This document shows, in pieces, positions 25,009 to 33,282 of a stretch of DNA of 50,643 nt (within the stretch, counting starts at the first letter, position 1; every line of letters starts with the position of its first letter). This stretch comes from Candidatus Peregrinibacteria bacterium (GTDB lineage: Bacteria; Patescibacteriota; Gracilibacteria; UBA1369; JABINC01): the NCBI GenBank assembly GCA_018697675.1, contig JABINC010000008.1, positions 1-50,643 on the forward strand, in the 5' to 3' direction. The position numbers and the translations under genes are program-made. The notes beneath the pieces were generated by a model, which saw only the letters and a program-made list of their open reading frames with translations, was not told the DNA's origin and ran no database searches.

Positions 25009-27458
25009 GCCTTTATAAACTTAGGCAAATACTTTGGCTTTTTCAATCCTGGGAGTTTTTTGATCCAATCAACATCATGCACACTGATCTTCCCCATATA
25101 AAGATCTTTTAGGTCTCCACCATCACCAACGAATTTTTGAATATCTTTGTATCCTTTGTAGTAGATATAATCTTTCGTAAACACCCCCGGCTGACTGGTA
25201 TCTTCAAGTCCTCTTTTAAGCTTGAGAGCAATTCTAAACGACTTTTCCTCAGAGAAGCCGAGATCTTTAACAAAATCATAGATATCTCGAAAACTGCCCT
25301 TTGCCCCAACTTCCGTCGCAAGAACAATTGCATGAGGCACAACATTAAAGAATTCTGGATCATCCTCAAGTGCAGTATTTGTATTATAGATTGCAAGCCC
25401 CTCCTGAGTTTCAAGATAATTAGCGGCCCCTCTGTTAAAAACCCCATAAGGCTGCCTTTTACCATTTTCCGCAGATAAAATATGAGTCTCAATTTCATGA
25501 GCAATAAGCGCTTTAATTCGCACTTCATCAAACAACGCGTCTTTGCGGACAAAAAGAGCATTTTTCTTACCAGCAACACATCTAGAAACAAGATCTTCTT
25601 TTATCTTAGCTTTCCATGCAATATGATAGCGTTTAAAAACTTTATCAAAAGCCTTAACTGCCATCTCTGAAGTTAGATTCCCACTACTCTCATCATCCAG
25701 ACACGCGTCAGCGTGTCCCTTTTCTTTCTGATCTTTAATAAGATCTTCAAACTCCTCCTTTGCACCCGCTTGGATCCCTTCATCTGGATAACCATAAAGC
25801 TCCTTAGAACACTGCATGAAATCAGATGTCCCACGCTTTTCAAGCAAATTTACTTTTTTCAAAATTTCTTCTTTTTTCTCCCTAAAAAGTCTCCCATAAG
25901 GTGAGTCATCTACTATAATCTCCTTCAAATCCTTCTTCATTTCATGAATATCAAATTTTAAATCTGGATAAACAAATTGAGGATTGTATTTACTGTCTTC
26001 AAAGAATTTATCGCGCTCTTCATTAAGGTTCAAAGGCTTCAGGTGATAAAGTAACTTGATCTTACTATCAAGCGCATTCACAGCTTTATCTATTTCTGCA
26101 AAATTCACCTTCGATTTCCCTTCTCCTATTACGTTGATCTTTTTTTTCTTAGAACCCCCTCCCTCTGTATCAGGAAGCTTAACAACCCCCTTCTTAGAAG
26201 GGTCAACCAAGAAATGATTTGCAACATCCTTCCTACCAACAATCATTTTATGCTCTTTGTCTGAAAGGTCTTCCACAACAGCCAAGGTTTGAATTCGTTT
26301 CTCAGAAAGCGAAAATTTTATACGAACTTTTTCAACATCTCCAGAAACCCCCTCTTCTACTTTGAAAAAGTCTGCATAAGATTTATCAATAATCGTGGAA
26401 TCAAGTGCCGTATTTATACGAGCTTTTAACTTCGAAGAACCTCCATCTGGCAAAAACAACGCCACCTCTTCTTCCACACCAATCACCTCTTTCCCAGAAA
26501 TACTCTTTATCTCCTTATCAAGCTTATTACCAAACATATCCTGAGCAACGCGAACTCCCTTTCCAGGGTTTAACACTTTGATACCTTTGATACGCTCAAG
26601 CCTACGTTTTAGAGGCGCAAGATTGGCAATCTGCACAGCAAGCCCAGCTCTAGCATTCATCTCGAGCAGTACGGGCCCAGTATTTTTATCTACAACCAGA
26701 TCCACGGCAAGATAACCAATATTTGTAATCAATTGAATTCTAGAAGCAATAAGCAGCATTTCATCCCAATATGGGATTTTCAAATTTCGGATATCTCCCC
26801 TACCCGGCACCTCATCAATAATCCTATTATGATGCATGATATGAGTGGCATACCCCGTGGCAATATCAATTCCCACTCCAATCGCACCAAGGTGCAGATT
26901 CGCCTTTCCATCGGACGCTTTGGTCGGAAGGCGTAGCATAGCCATGACAGGAATCAGATTATGCACAACTATACGGATATCCGGCAACCCCTTATAAGCA
27001 AATTCCGCTATAGATTCCTCACATTCAATCAACTGCTCAAAAAAGGCTGTATCTCTCTGATTCGAAAGGGAAAATCGCCCATCTATAATATCTTCAATAT
27101 GTGATCGAAGTGTATCAATTCTTATTGTTTTCCCAGAAGCTGTTTTGAAACCTTTATCATTTTTTCCTTTAATTACGATAATTCCTTCGCCCCCATACCC
27201 ATAGTTTGGCTTAAGCACAAATTTATCTGGCAATACATTAAAATCAAATTTCTCTAATCCCTGACGATCTTTTATCACATGATAAAGCCTCGGCACCGGG
27301 ATATCTCGAGCGGATAGAAACTGCTTTGTCCTAGTCTTATTATCTGCAAGTTTCACAGCTTTTCTAGAATTATAAGCCTTAATATACGATAGATTTCTCG
27401 CATTGATCCCAAGCACCCCTATTTTGTTCAAACGAGCAAAGCTCTTAAAAAGATTCAT
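25005..27458 (-). CDS. ATP-grasp ligase / retropepsin-like / MATCAP-type peptidase fusion
   Basis: Three domains are visible in 817 residues. Residues 1-315 match the RimK-related ATP-grasp family (TIGR02291/ATPgrasp_ST): NKTRTKQFLSARDIPVP, FVLKPNYGYGGEGI, MAMLRLPTKASDGKANLH, and LLEMNARAGLAVQIAN with the metal-binding Glu/Asn. Residues about 330-440 resemble the RimB-type aspartic peptidase family (PF05618): VIGVEEEVAL, LKARINTALD where active members have DTGA, MIVGRKDV, FLVDPSKKG. Residues about 455-800 match DUF1704/MATCAP: HEIETH (654-659, the HExxxH zinc motif) and TQEGLAIYN (QEGLA signature, 685-689). It could attach and trim an amino-acid or peptide tag; the target is unknown. It is the last gene of a three-gene operon. 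Confidence 0.85.
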   Translation of the reverse strand: MNLFKSFARLNKIGVLGINARNLSYIKAYNSRKAVKLADNKTRTKQFLSARDIPVPRLYHVIKDRQGLEKFDFNVLPDKFVLKPNYGYGGEGIIVIKGKNDKGFKTASGKTIRIDTLRSHIEDIIDGRFSLSNQRDTAFFEQLIECEESIAEFAYKGLPDIRIVVHNLIPVMAMLRLPTKASDGKANLHLGAIGVGIDIATGYATHIMHHNRIIDEVPGRGDIRNLKIPYWDEMLLIASRIQLITNIGYLAVDLVVDKNTGPVLLEMNARAGLAVQIANLAPLKRRLERIKGIKVLNPGKGVRVAQDMFGNKLDKEIKSISGKEVIGVEEEVALFLPDGGSSKLKARINTALDSTIIDKSYADFFKVEEGVSGDVEKVRIKFSLSEKRIQTLAVVEDLSDKEHKMIVGRKDVANHFLVDPSKKGVVKLPDTEGGGSKKKKINVIGEGKSKVNFAEIDKAVNALDSKIKLLYHLKPLNLNEERDKFFEDSKYNPQFVYPDLKFDIHEMKKDLKEIIVDDSPYGRLFREKKEEILKKVNLLEKRGTSDFMQCSKELYGYPDEGIQAGAKEEFEDLIKDQKEKGHADACLDDESSGNLTSEMAVKAFDKVFKRYHIAWKAKIKEDLVSRCVAGKKNALFVRKDALFDEVRIKALIAHEIETHILSAENGKRQPYGVFNRGAANYLETQEGLAIYNTNTALEDDPEFFNVVPHAIVLATEVGAKGSFRDIYDFVKDLGFSEEKSFRIALKLKRGLEDTSQPGVFTKDYIYYKGYKDIQKFVGDGGDLKDLYMGKISVHDVDWIKKLPGLKKPKYLPKFIKA

Positions 27459-27469
27459 TTAAACCAAAG

Positions 27470-29155
27470 TTAATAGACTTCTTCCAGGTAACACTTGTCG
27501 CAGTATACAGCTTCTTCCCTATCAGGACCATAGGTACTATACATACCTTCTCCACATTTCGAACAAGCGGATCGAAAAAGATAAGGCTGATGATTAATTA
27601 ATGAAAAACGCATTTGATGCCGTCTCTCTGGACATTGTCGCGGCAGCGGGATTCCCATTTTTTTATAAAAAGCCAGCTCCTTCTTGATAATTCGATAATT
27701 TTTTCCCGTATCAGAACAAGCTAAAACCTCATTACAGATACTTTCATCAATATCATTCACATTATCCGGAATATTTGTGATAGTAGCAGGCTTGTACTCT
27801 TTCCCATCTCTTGGAAGCCACCTGAGCCCTCTAGAAGTTGCCTCAACCTCAGCTAATGGCAAGAAATCCTGTGCACAAGTCTCATTGTAAGCGAACGGAA
27901 TCGCCTCTGGCGGAAAAAACAAACCATATTCCGGCCCCGCCTTGGAGGGACTTTCCCCCTGTATCGGCTTCTTCATATGTTCTATAATTTTCGGAAGTAT
28001 CTCAAAATACTCCTGTTCGGAGTATTGCTTATTCAAAATACAATATTTCTTCCTGTGCAAACTCACACATCCAAAACAGTGCTCACAATTCACGCATCCA
28101 TCGCAATATCGAATATTATTACAAAACCACACATGCATCGAATAAGCCACATTCGTACAACCACGAACAGTCGAAGAAGTATGAACCACTTCAGCAGCCG
28201 GCCACCCTACAGAGTAACCGCTATAAACATCTTTAGAGTCCCCGAGGGAAACGCAATGCTCACAATCTTCACACCCACCATAGGATTCATAGGAATTAAA
28301 ACAATTCTTACAATCAAATAAATGCTGCCCTACTACATTTTCACTTCTCAAATTCCGAGTTCCACGATGCAAAGCACTTTTTCTCATATCAATATAACGC
28401 TGATAAGCCTCCTGCCACCTCTCATAAGAACCATTTAAATAATAAAATTTCATCTCTTCAAATTCCTTCTCACTGCATGGTTTATTGAAAATATGATATT
28501 CCTTATTAACTAAATTGCTACAGAAAAGACAATTTTTACACCCCCTCAGTTGGAAAGAAAAACAACAATCATGACAATTGCCAGATTCTTCAAGGCATAC
28601 ACAGCCATAACTGTTTTCAACATGAGTGCACCAATAAAAAAGCTCACTATCATGTGAATATGCAGAATCAAAAATATCCTTGCTACCAGGAGTCCAATAC
28701 GAATAATAAACATCTTCTGAATTCACCATCAAGGCACTTAAATAGGAGTTCCGAGAAGTTCTGGCATGGCTATTATAATCACAATTTTCACAATTGAAGA
28801 TAGATGTACCTTCACGTGGTGCGACTTGCTGCAATTCTATAAATTGCTCAAAAAATGGCCTGTCAAAATCAAAATCTCGTCCATAATCAGTCCCTTCCCA
28901 ACTATCCCCCCACCAAATCTCATTTTTATAAACTGTATAAGAACTATCCTCATGATATGCACTCAAAATACGCTCTCCAGTAGCATCACATTTACGATGA
29001 TAAAGTTTCCATTCATTGCGAGCACTCATCGTCTGTCGGATTCTTTCAATCGGACCTATATCAGGCAGCGGAATTCCCAAAACTTCACAGGTTTCAATCT
29101 CTTTGTCAGAAACCGTAAATGAAGCACCAGTAATTTTACACTTTTTTGTAATCAT
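27470..29155 (-). CDS. Cys-rich zinc-ribbon-type protein, unknown function
   Basis: The 561-residue soluble protein has dozens of Cys, mostly as CxxC pairs (CENCDY, CKNCLFC, CKNCFNSY, CEDCEHC, CVNCEHCFGC, CSKCGEG, CDKC), which would bind several zinc ions or clusters. Two related blocks containing LNKxxSExEY/F occur (NKPCSEKEF, LNKQYSEQEY). The N- and C-termini also resemble each other: GIPLPDIGPIERIRQ with SAYHED near residue 60, and GIPLPRQCPERRHQ with STYGPD near the end. I know similar unannotated proteins from CPR genomes but no function. Its start overlaps the 7TM gene by 4 nt, and the ATP-grasp gene starts 11 nt after its stop. Confidence 0.75.
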   Translation of the reverse strand: MITKKCKITGASFTVSDKEIETCEVLGIPLPDIGPIERIRQTMSARNEWKLYHRKCDATGERILSAYHEDSSYTVYKNEIWWGDSWEGTDYGRDFDFDRPFFEQFIELQQVAPREGTSIFNCENCDYNSHARTSRNSYLSALMVNSEDVYYSYWTPGSKDIFDSAYSHDSELFYWCTHVENSYGCVCLEESGNCHDCCFSFQLRGCKNCLFCSNLVNKEYHIFNKPCSEKEFEEMKFYYLNGSYERWQEAYQRYIDMRKSALHRGTRNLRSENVVGQHLFDCKNCFNSYESYGGCEDCEHCVSLGDSKDVYSGYSVGWPAAEVVHTSSTVRGCTNVAYSMHVWFCNNIRYCDGCVNCEHCFGCVSLHRKKYCILNKQYSEQEYFEILPKIIEHMKKPIQGESPSKAGPEYGLFFPPEAIPFAYNETCAQDFLPLAEVEATSRGLRWLPRDGKEYKPATITNIPDNVNDIDESICNEVLACSDTGKNYRIIKKELAFYKKMGIPLPRQCPERRHQMRFSLINHQPYLFRSACSKCGEGMYSTYGPDREEAVYCDKCYLEEVY

Positions 29156-30708
29156 TCTTCTTCCGCATAATGACTAAACACCTCTCTAAATCGCACATAT
29201 TCAACAATTCGAAGACCTTTCCATCTTCCCAGGAATACATTCACCACTAGGAGTGCAAATACAATTTCAGGATAAGCAAGTACCATTGTACGAACATAAG
29301 CGCTATCAGCAACTAAATAAGCAATTAATGACACTATTATAACCTCAACCATAATCCCTGAAGCGGTTTTCAAGCCCTTGTCTCCAACAAGACTAATACA
29401 TCTTTCAACCACACTGATCAAAAGAAACATTGGGAAAATCGAAATCGCAATTATCTGCGTAACATTGAAAAACGTACCAAGCATAAGAAGAACTAAAATC
29501 AGAAGACTTACAACGATCATCACAAAACTCATACGCGGAATATACATCATCCTATAACGCTTAATAAACCGCCTGGTAATCAGAGAAATAAGCAGTATTG
29601 CAAGTAATATAAAAAGCCCAAACCACACATCCAAGGCAATAAAAGAAATTGCAAGCATAGACGGGGTATAAACCCCCAACGTATCAAGTCCAATTACCTG
29701 CTTCATAAACGAAACCACAGTCACAATCACAGAGAGTACAAGTACCAAACGAACCGTATTACTAGGAACTCCATGATTGATCATATAATTGATAAAATAC
29801 GACATGAAACGATGAACCTTAAACTTGGTAGGACTACTTATAATTCCAAATCCAATTCCTCGTGATTTCAATATTTCTATGAACTCCGCTGCATCTTCAG
29901 CATCTACATCTAGAGATTTGAGCAGAGGGAATCGCGCCTCGGAATGAGTAATAATAATTCGATTTGGCTCAACACTATCAAAAGTACCTTGAGCAATATT
30001 TTCAAGACCAGAAAGATTTCCTTCAGTAATAAACATAATATCTTTATTTGAGAAATCAATAAGGTTAGACGGCAAAGCATTGCGGAGCTCAGAAAGCAAT
30101 GTCGCCCCAAGCGATCCTTCAGTCCAAAACATAATAATATCCGCATCCTTTATCTGCCGCTGCCCATCTATCAAATCCTGAAGCAATTCTTCTTCCACAA
30201 GAAACTCGGAAACCCCACCAACAGAATGAAAATTACTCACAACAGTATTTTGCTCCCTGGCTGCATTCATAAATCCTTCAATCATCTCGAAGTCCACACT
30301 CTGATCACTCACAAGCAAGATATTGTTATTATAAACAAAAATATTCTTCTCAATCTCAGCACTCTGCCCTTTGCCATCTATACTCAAACTCACCACATAA
30401 TCTCCAGGTGTAGCATAATTGTGGGCCACCTCAGCCCCAAACTCATGCTTCCCATCCCCAAAATCCCACTCAAATACAAAATTATTCAACTCTGATTGCG
30501 GAACAGAACCCGTTGCATCCAAAATCAGTTTCCTACTAACAGCCACCTCATCAACAGAATCAATCTGGATTTCAATCTGTGGAGCAGGAGTGACCCCCTC
30601 CCCTTCATCAGCAGCAAAAGCGATATTGCAAATTCCCAAGAAAAACACTGCCACCAAAACCCCAACAAACGATTTTTTGAGAACCCTACAAAAAGAATTT
30701 TTAATCAT
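29152..30708 (-). CDS. PKD plus 7TM_transglut-like membrane protein
   Basis: From the ATG at 30708 the 518-residue protein has a signal peptide (about 1-33, ending IAFAA), a PKD-like domain (LDATGSVPQSELNNFVFEWD, FGDGKHEFG, HNYATPGDYVVSLSI), an alpha/beta extracytoplasmic region (about 125-310) and seven C-terminal helices. The helices fit 7TM_transglut (PF14402): MKQVIGLDTLGVYTPSMLAI, RMMYIPRMSFVMI, ISIFPMFLLISVVERCISL, and the closing LGRWKGLRIVEYVRFREVF. Known relatives carry an inactive transglutaminase where this one has PKD. Relatives of this domain are typically encoded beside RimK-related ATP-grasp genes, as here. The upstream ATG at 30747 would extend ahead of the signal peptide. Confidence 0.85.
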   Translation of the reverse strand: MIKNSFCRVLKKSFVGVLVAVFFLGICNIAFAADEGEGVTPAPQIEIQIDSVDEVAVSRKLILDATGSVPQSELNNFVFEWDFGDGKHEFGAEVAHNYATPGDYVVSLSIDGKGQSAEIEKNIFVYNNNILLVSDQSVDFEMIEGFMNAAREQNTVVSNFHSVGGVSEFLVEEELLQDLIDGQRQIKDADIIMFWTEGSLGATLLSELRNALPSNLIDFSNKDIMFITEGNLSGLENIAQGTFDSVEPNRIIITHSEARFPLLKSLDVDAEDAAEFIEILKSRGIGFGIISSPTKFKVHRFMSYFINYMINHGVPSNTVRLVLVLSVIVTVVSFMKQVIGLDTLGVYTPSMLAISFIALDVWFGLFILLAILLISLITRRFIKRYRMMYIPRMSFVMIVVSLLILVLLMLGTFFNVTQIIAISIFPMFLLISVVERCISLVGDKGLKTASGIMVEVIIVSLIAYLVADSAYVRTMVLAYPEIVFALLVVNVFLGRWKGLRIVEYVRFREVFSHYAEEE

Positions 30709-30747
30709 ATTATTCAAAATTAATACTACTTTAAAAACATCATCCAA

Positions 30748-31145
30748 AACACGGGGAGTCTACCAAAATATATAAGGCTCCACAACCTAAGTCACTACCT
30801 AATCTAGGCATCTAAATATTCCCTCTGTATCTCAAAGATCACTTTATACTAGCCGTTTTCCCATCACTCATCAATCAGCACACGCATCTATTACAATGCC
30901 ACTTTCCCACCTGCTCACAACCCCTGTTTTTGGCTTTCACTAGCCGTTAAATCCACGTTTCGCTATACCACAAACCATGCGAAAAACCACTCTTTTTACC
31001 TTGCTCACCATTGGGGTTTCGGCTTACACATGCTAAAATTAGACACTTCTCAAGTTAAACAATCCACCTCTCAATCTCCTCACCCCTGACGTATAAATAT
31101 GAAATTTTAAACTCCAATAACAAATTAATCTTAAACCCCTCTCCT
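30748..31145. other. Intergenic region without recognised gene
   Basis: About 400 nt lie between two divergent genes. No ORF, tRNA or strong hairpin is evident. A 10-mer, ACTAGCCGTT, occurs twice (30848-30857 and 30939-30948). A weak promoter-like pair, TTGCTC and TAAAAT near 31000-31040, faces the HNH gene. The plus strand is pyrimidine-rich in places. Confidence 0.5.
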
Positions 31146-32075
31146 ATGGCTAAAAAAATCCTAAATATCAAACGCCTTTCCGACAAAGAAATCTACGAAC
31201 TATCCAAAAAATACGGCCTACAAGCCAAAGCTTGGCGTAGAAAATTCGTAGGACTTTTACCAGAAATACAAACTCGCGGACTATACGAAAAACATGGCTT
31301 CTTTTCAATATACGAATACGCCGCAAAACTCGGAGGAGTAAGCAAAAAACAAGTTCAACGAGTAATTCAACTTGAGAAAAAATTAGAAGAAAAACCACAA
31401 CTAAAATCGATACTCATAAACGGAGAAACCAGTGTAAACAAGCTGATTAAAATCGCCCCGATTTTGGATTTAGAAAAAGAAAAAGATCTAATAAATAAAG
31501 TGAAGAATCTACCATGCCGAACCCTCGAAACATATGTCCGAGATTTTAAATATGAGAGAAAACTCCAAGATCAGAACGGCTTATTTGAGCCAAAAAAACG
31601 TCCCGAAAGTGCTCACATGAGCACTTTATTCAAAATTAAAGAAGTCCAAAAAATAAATGCCCTAGGATTACAATTAGATGAAAATATTTATCAAAAACTG
31701 CTTGAACTACAAGACAAAGGAATAAATATCAACGAAATCCTAAAAAATGCTTTAGAAAAACGAAAAGAGGAGATTGAAACTGAGAAAGAAGATTTGGCAA
31801 AAGAAATTCTCGAAAAAGAGGAATCTAGAATAAAAGAAGGCAAACTTCCTTCTAAACACGTATCAGTAAAGATAAAAAAACATCTCAAAAAAGAACACGG
31901 GAATAAATGCTCAATCAAACATTGCCACAAAGACGCCACCACAATTCACCACACCGCAAGATTTTCACTAAGCCAAAGCCACAACCCCAAATTCCTAGCC
32001 CCACTCTGTTCCGAACATCATAATTTAGCACATTTGGTTGATGAAAAATATAGACAGCATAAAAACCGAAAATAA
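31146..32075 (+). CDS. HNH endonuclease family protein
   Basis: The 309-residue protein has a basic N-terminal helical part (residues 1-150) that includes a ParB-like stretch (INGETSVNKLIKIAPIL), a long charged coiled-coil (about 190-235) and a C-terminal HNH nuclease motif. The motif shows CSIKHCHKDATTIHHTARFS and APLCSEHHNLAHLVDEKY, giving the zinc-binding Cys and the His-His-Asn residues expected. Proteins of this design are common and repeated in CPR genomes, with unproven roles in DNA processing or defence. It stands alone after a 400-nt intergenic region and is followed by an independent promoter. Confidence 0.75.
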   Translation: MAKKILNIKRLSDKEIYELSKKYGLQAKAWRRKFVGLLPEIQTRGLYEKHGFFSIYEYAAKLGGVSKKQVQRVIQLEKKLEEKPQLKSILINGETSVNKLIKIAPILDLEKEKDLINKVKNLPCRTLETYVRDFKYERKLQDQNGLFEPKKRPESAHMSTLFKIKEVQKINALGLQLDENIYQKLLELQDKGININEILKNALEKRKEEIETEKEDLAKEILEKEESRIKEGKLPSKHVSVKIKKHLKKEHGNKCSIKHCHKDATTIHHTARFSLSQSHNPKFLAPLCSEHHNLAHLVDEKYRQHKNRK

Positions 32076-32165
32076 CAATGAAAAGAAAGCTGGAGGGAAA
32101 CAATATATTAATTCATAATCTCAAAACCCTTCTACTGTCGACTGAATTAAACTTATGGCACCGGC

Positions 32166-32194
32166 TTGACATAACGACTTGACGCATACATAAT
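32166..32194 (+). promoter_or_regulatory. Promoter of 295-aa membrane protein gene
   Basis: TTGACA (32166-32171) and CATAAT (32189-32194) are separated by 17 nt. The predicted start near 32201 makes the ATG at 32203 too close for a leader and favours the ATG at 32230. Confidence 0.65.
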
Positions 32195-32229
32195 TCAACC
32201 TTATGCAAAGGCAGGGCAAAAAAAATCAT

Positions 32230-33117
32230 ATGCAAAGACTAAAACAACCAACACATAAAGCTTCAGAAGTTGAAAGAGATGAGAGTTTAAAAACGGCGGC
32301 ACCAACTTCTCAGGCGACTACTACAGGACAAGAAGCTCAGCAAACAATTGTCCCTGAGGCAGTTCCACAAACAGCTGAAGCCCTTGGGGAAATGATCTCA
32401 ATGCCAATGTCAGAATCAATGCGAGAAATAGTAGCAAAAATGCTTGATGGAGAAGATAAGTTCGATCCAGCCGCATTAAAATTCATGGGGCCTATGCAGC
32501 TGGATAAATTGAAAAGATCAAAACTCACAACACTAGAGCAACTTAAAGGAAAATTAGAAGAATTAGAAACAGAAGAAGGAGAGCTATCAACAATAACAAA
32601 ACGTGTCAGAGCACAGTTCATCGATACTCTCTTGAAAGAACAACCATGGATCATGGCAGTGATAGGCATACCAACAATATTCCTCCTACTAGAGATTTTA
32701 ACCCGAAAATTAAATTTGCTTAAAAACGTTCCAGACGAAATGAAAGGCATATATTATTTAATATTGGGGGCCACCATTGTTTTAACAGCATTCATTGTGC
32801 CCTTCAAAATCAAAGAAAATGACGCAACGGCAAACTTAGAAACATTTCAAACGGCCAGCGCAGAACAAGGAGGCCTAAGAATGGACAGAAAATTATTAAA
32901 ACAAGAAATACAAGAAATTACAGACCAAATAGAATTAATCCAAATTGTAATACAGGGGCAGCTAAGAGCTCTTTTAGGAGATAGAATAGGCGGATTAGAA
33001 TTAACGAACGAACCAAATCCAGCATTAACAGGAGCCCTCACCGACGCCTCCCAAGTTGATCCAAGCGGAGGCCTTGAATTAGCAGATGGAGAAACTGATC
33101 CAGAAGAATCCTCTTAG
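32230..33117 (+). CDS. Two-helix membrane protein with coiled-coil flanks
   Basis: I do not recognise a family. From the ATG at 32230 (MQRLKQPTHK) the 295 residues comprise a polar, Thr/Gln/Ala-rich N-terminus, a helical segment with likely coiled-coil (about 110-135, LTTLEQLKGKLEELETEEGE), two membrane helices (about 150-170, IMAVIGIPTIFLLLEIL; 185-205, IYYLILGATIVLTAFIVPF) and a second coiled-coil (about 225-255). The tail is acidic. The topology puts both ends in the cytoplasm. Its own promoter and neighbours suggest a cell-envelope role, but this is inference. Confidence 0.65.
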   Translation: MQRLKQPTHKASEVERDESLKTAAPTSQATTTGQEAQQTIVPEAVPQTAEALGEMISMPMSESMREIVAKMLDGEDKFDPAALKFMGPMQLDKLKRSKLTTLEQLKGKLEELETEEGELSTITKRVRAQFIDTLLKEQPWIMAVIGIPTIFLLLEILTRKLNLLKNVPDEMKGIYYLILGATIVLTAFIVPFKIKENDATANLETFQTASAEQGGLRMDRKLLKQEIQEITDQIELIQIVIQGQLRALLGDRIGGLELTNEPNPALTGALTDASQVDPSGGLELADGETDPEESS

Positions 33118-33219
33118 TTATCTCAAAAATTCTTTATCGACTCTTTCAACTTGAACTTCTTTCCTCAAACATCCACTTGACCTACCCCCCTTTTTTATAT
33201 TCTCGCATATCCGCTGCTT

Positions 33220-33248
33220 TTGAACAAAAAACGATAAGATGCTATAAT
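33220..33248 (+). promoter_or_regulatory. Promoter of surface-protein gene
   Basis: TTGAAC (33220-33225) and a perfect TATAAT (33243-33248) are separated by 17 nt, 34 nt before the ATG at 33283. Confidence 0.7.
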
Positions 33249-33282
33249 TAGGCGAAAAATAAAAAAGAAACAAAAAATAAAA

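Noticed and set aside
31146-32075. HNH gene as an intron- or transposon-borne homing nuclease
   Set aside because: No intron structure, inverted repeats or target duplication can be seen around it.
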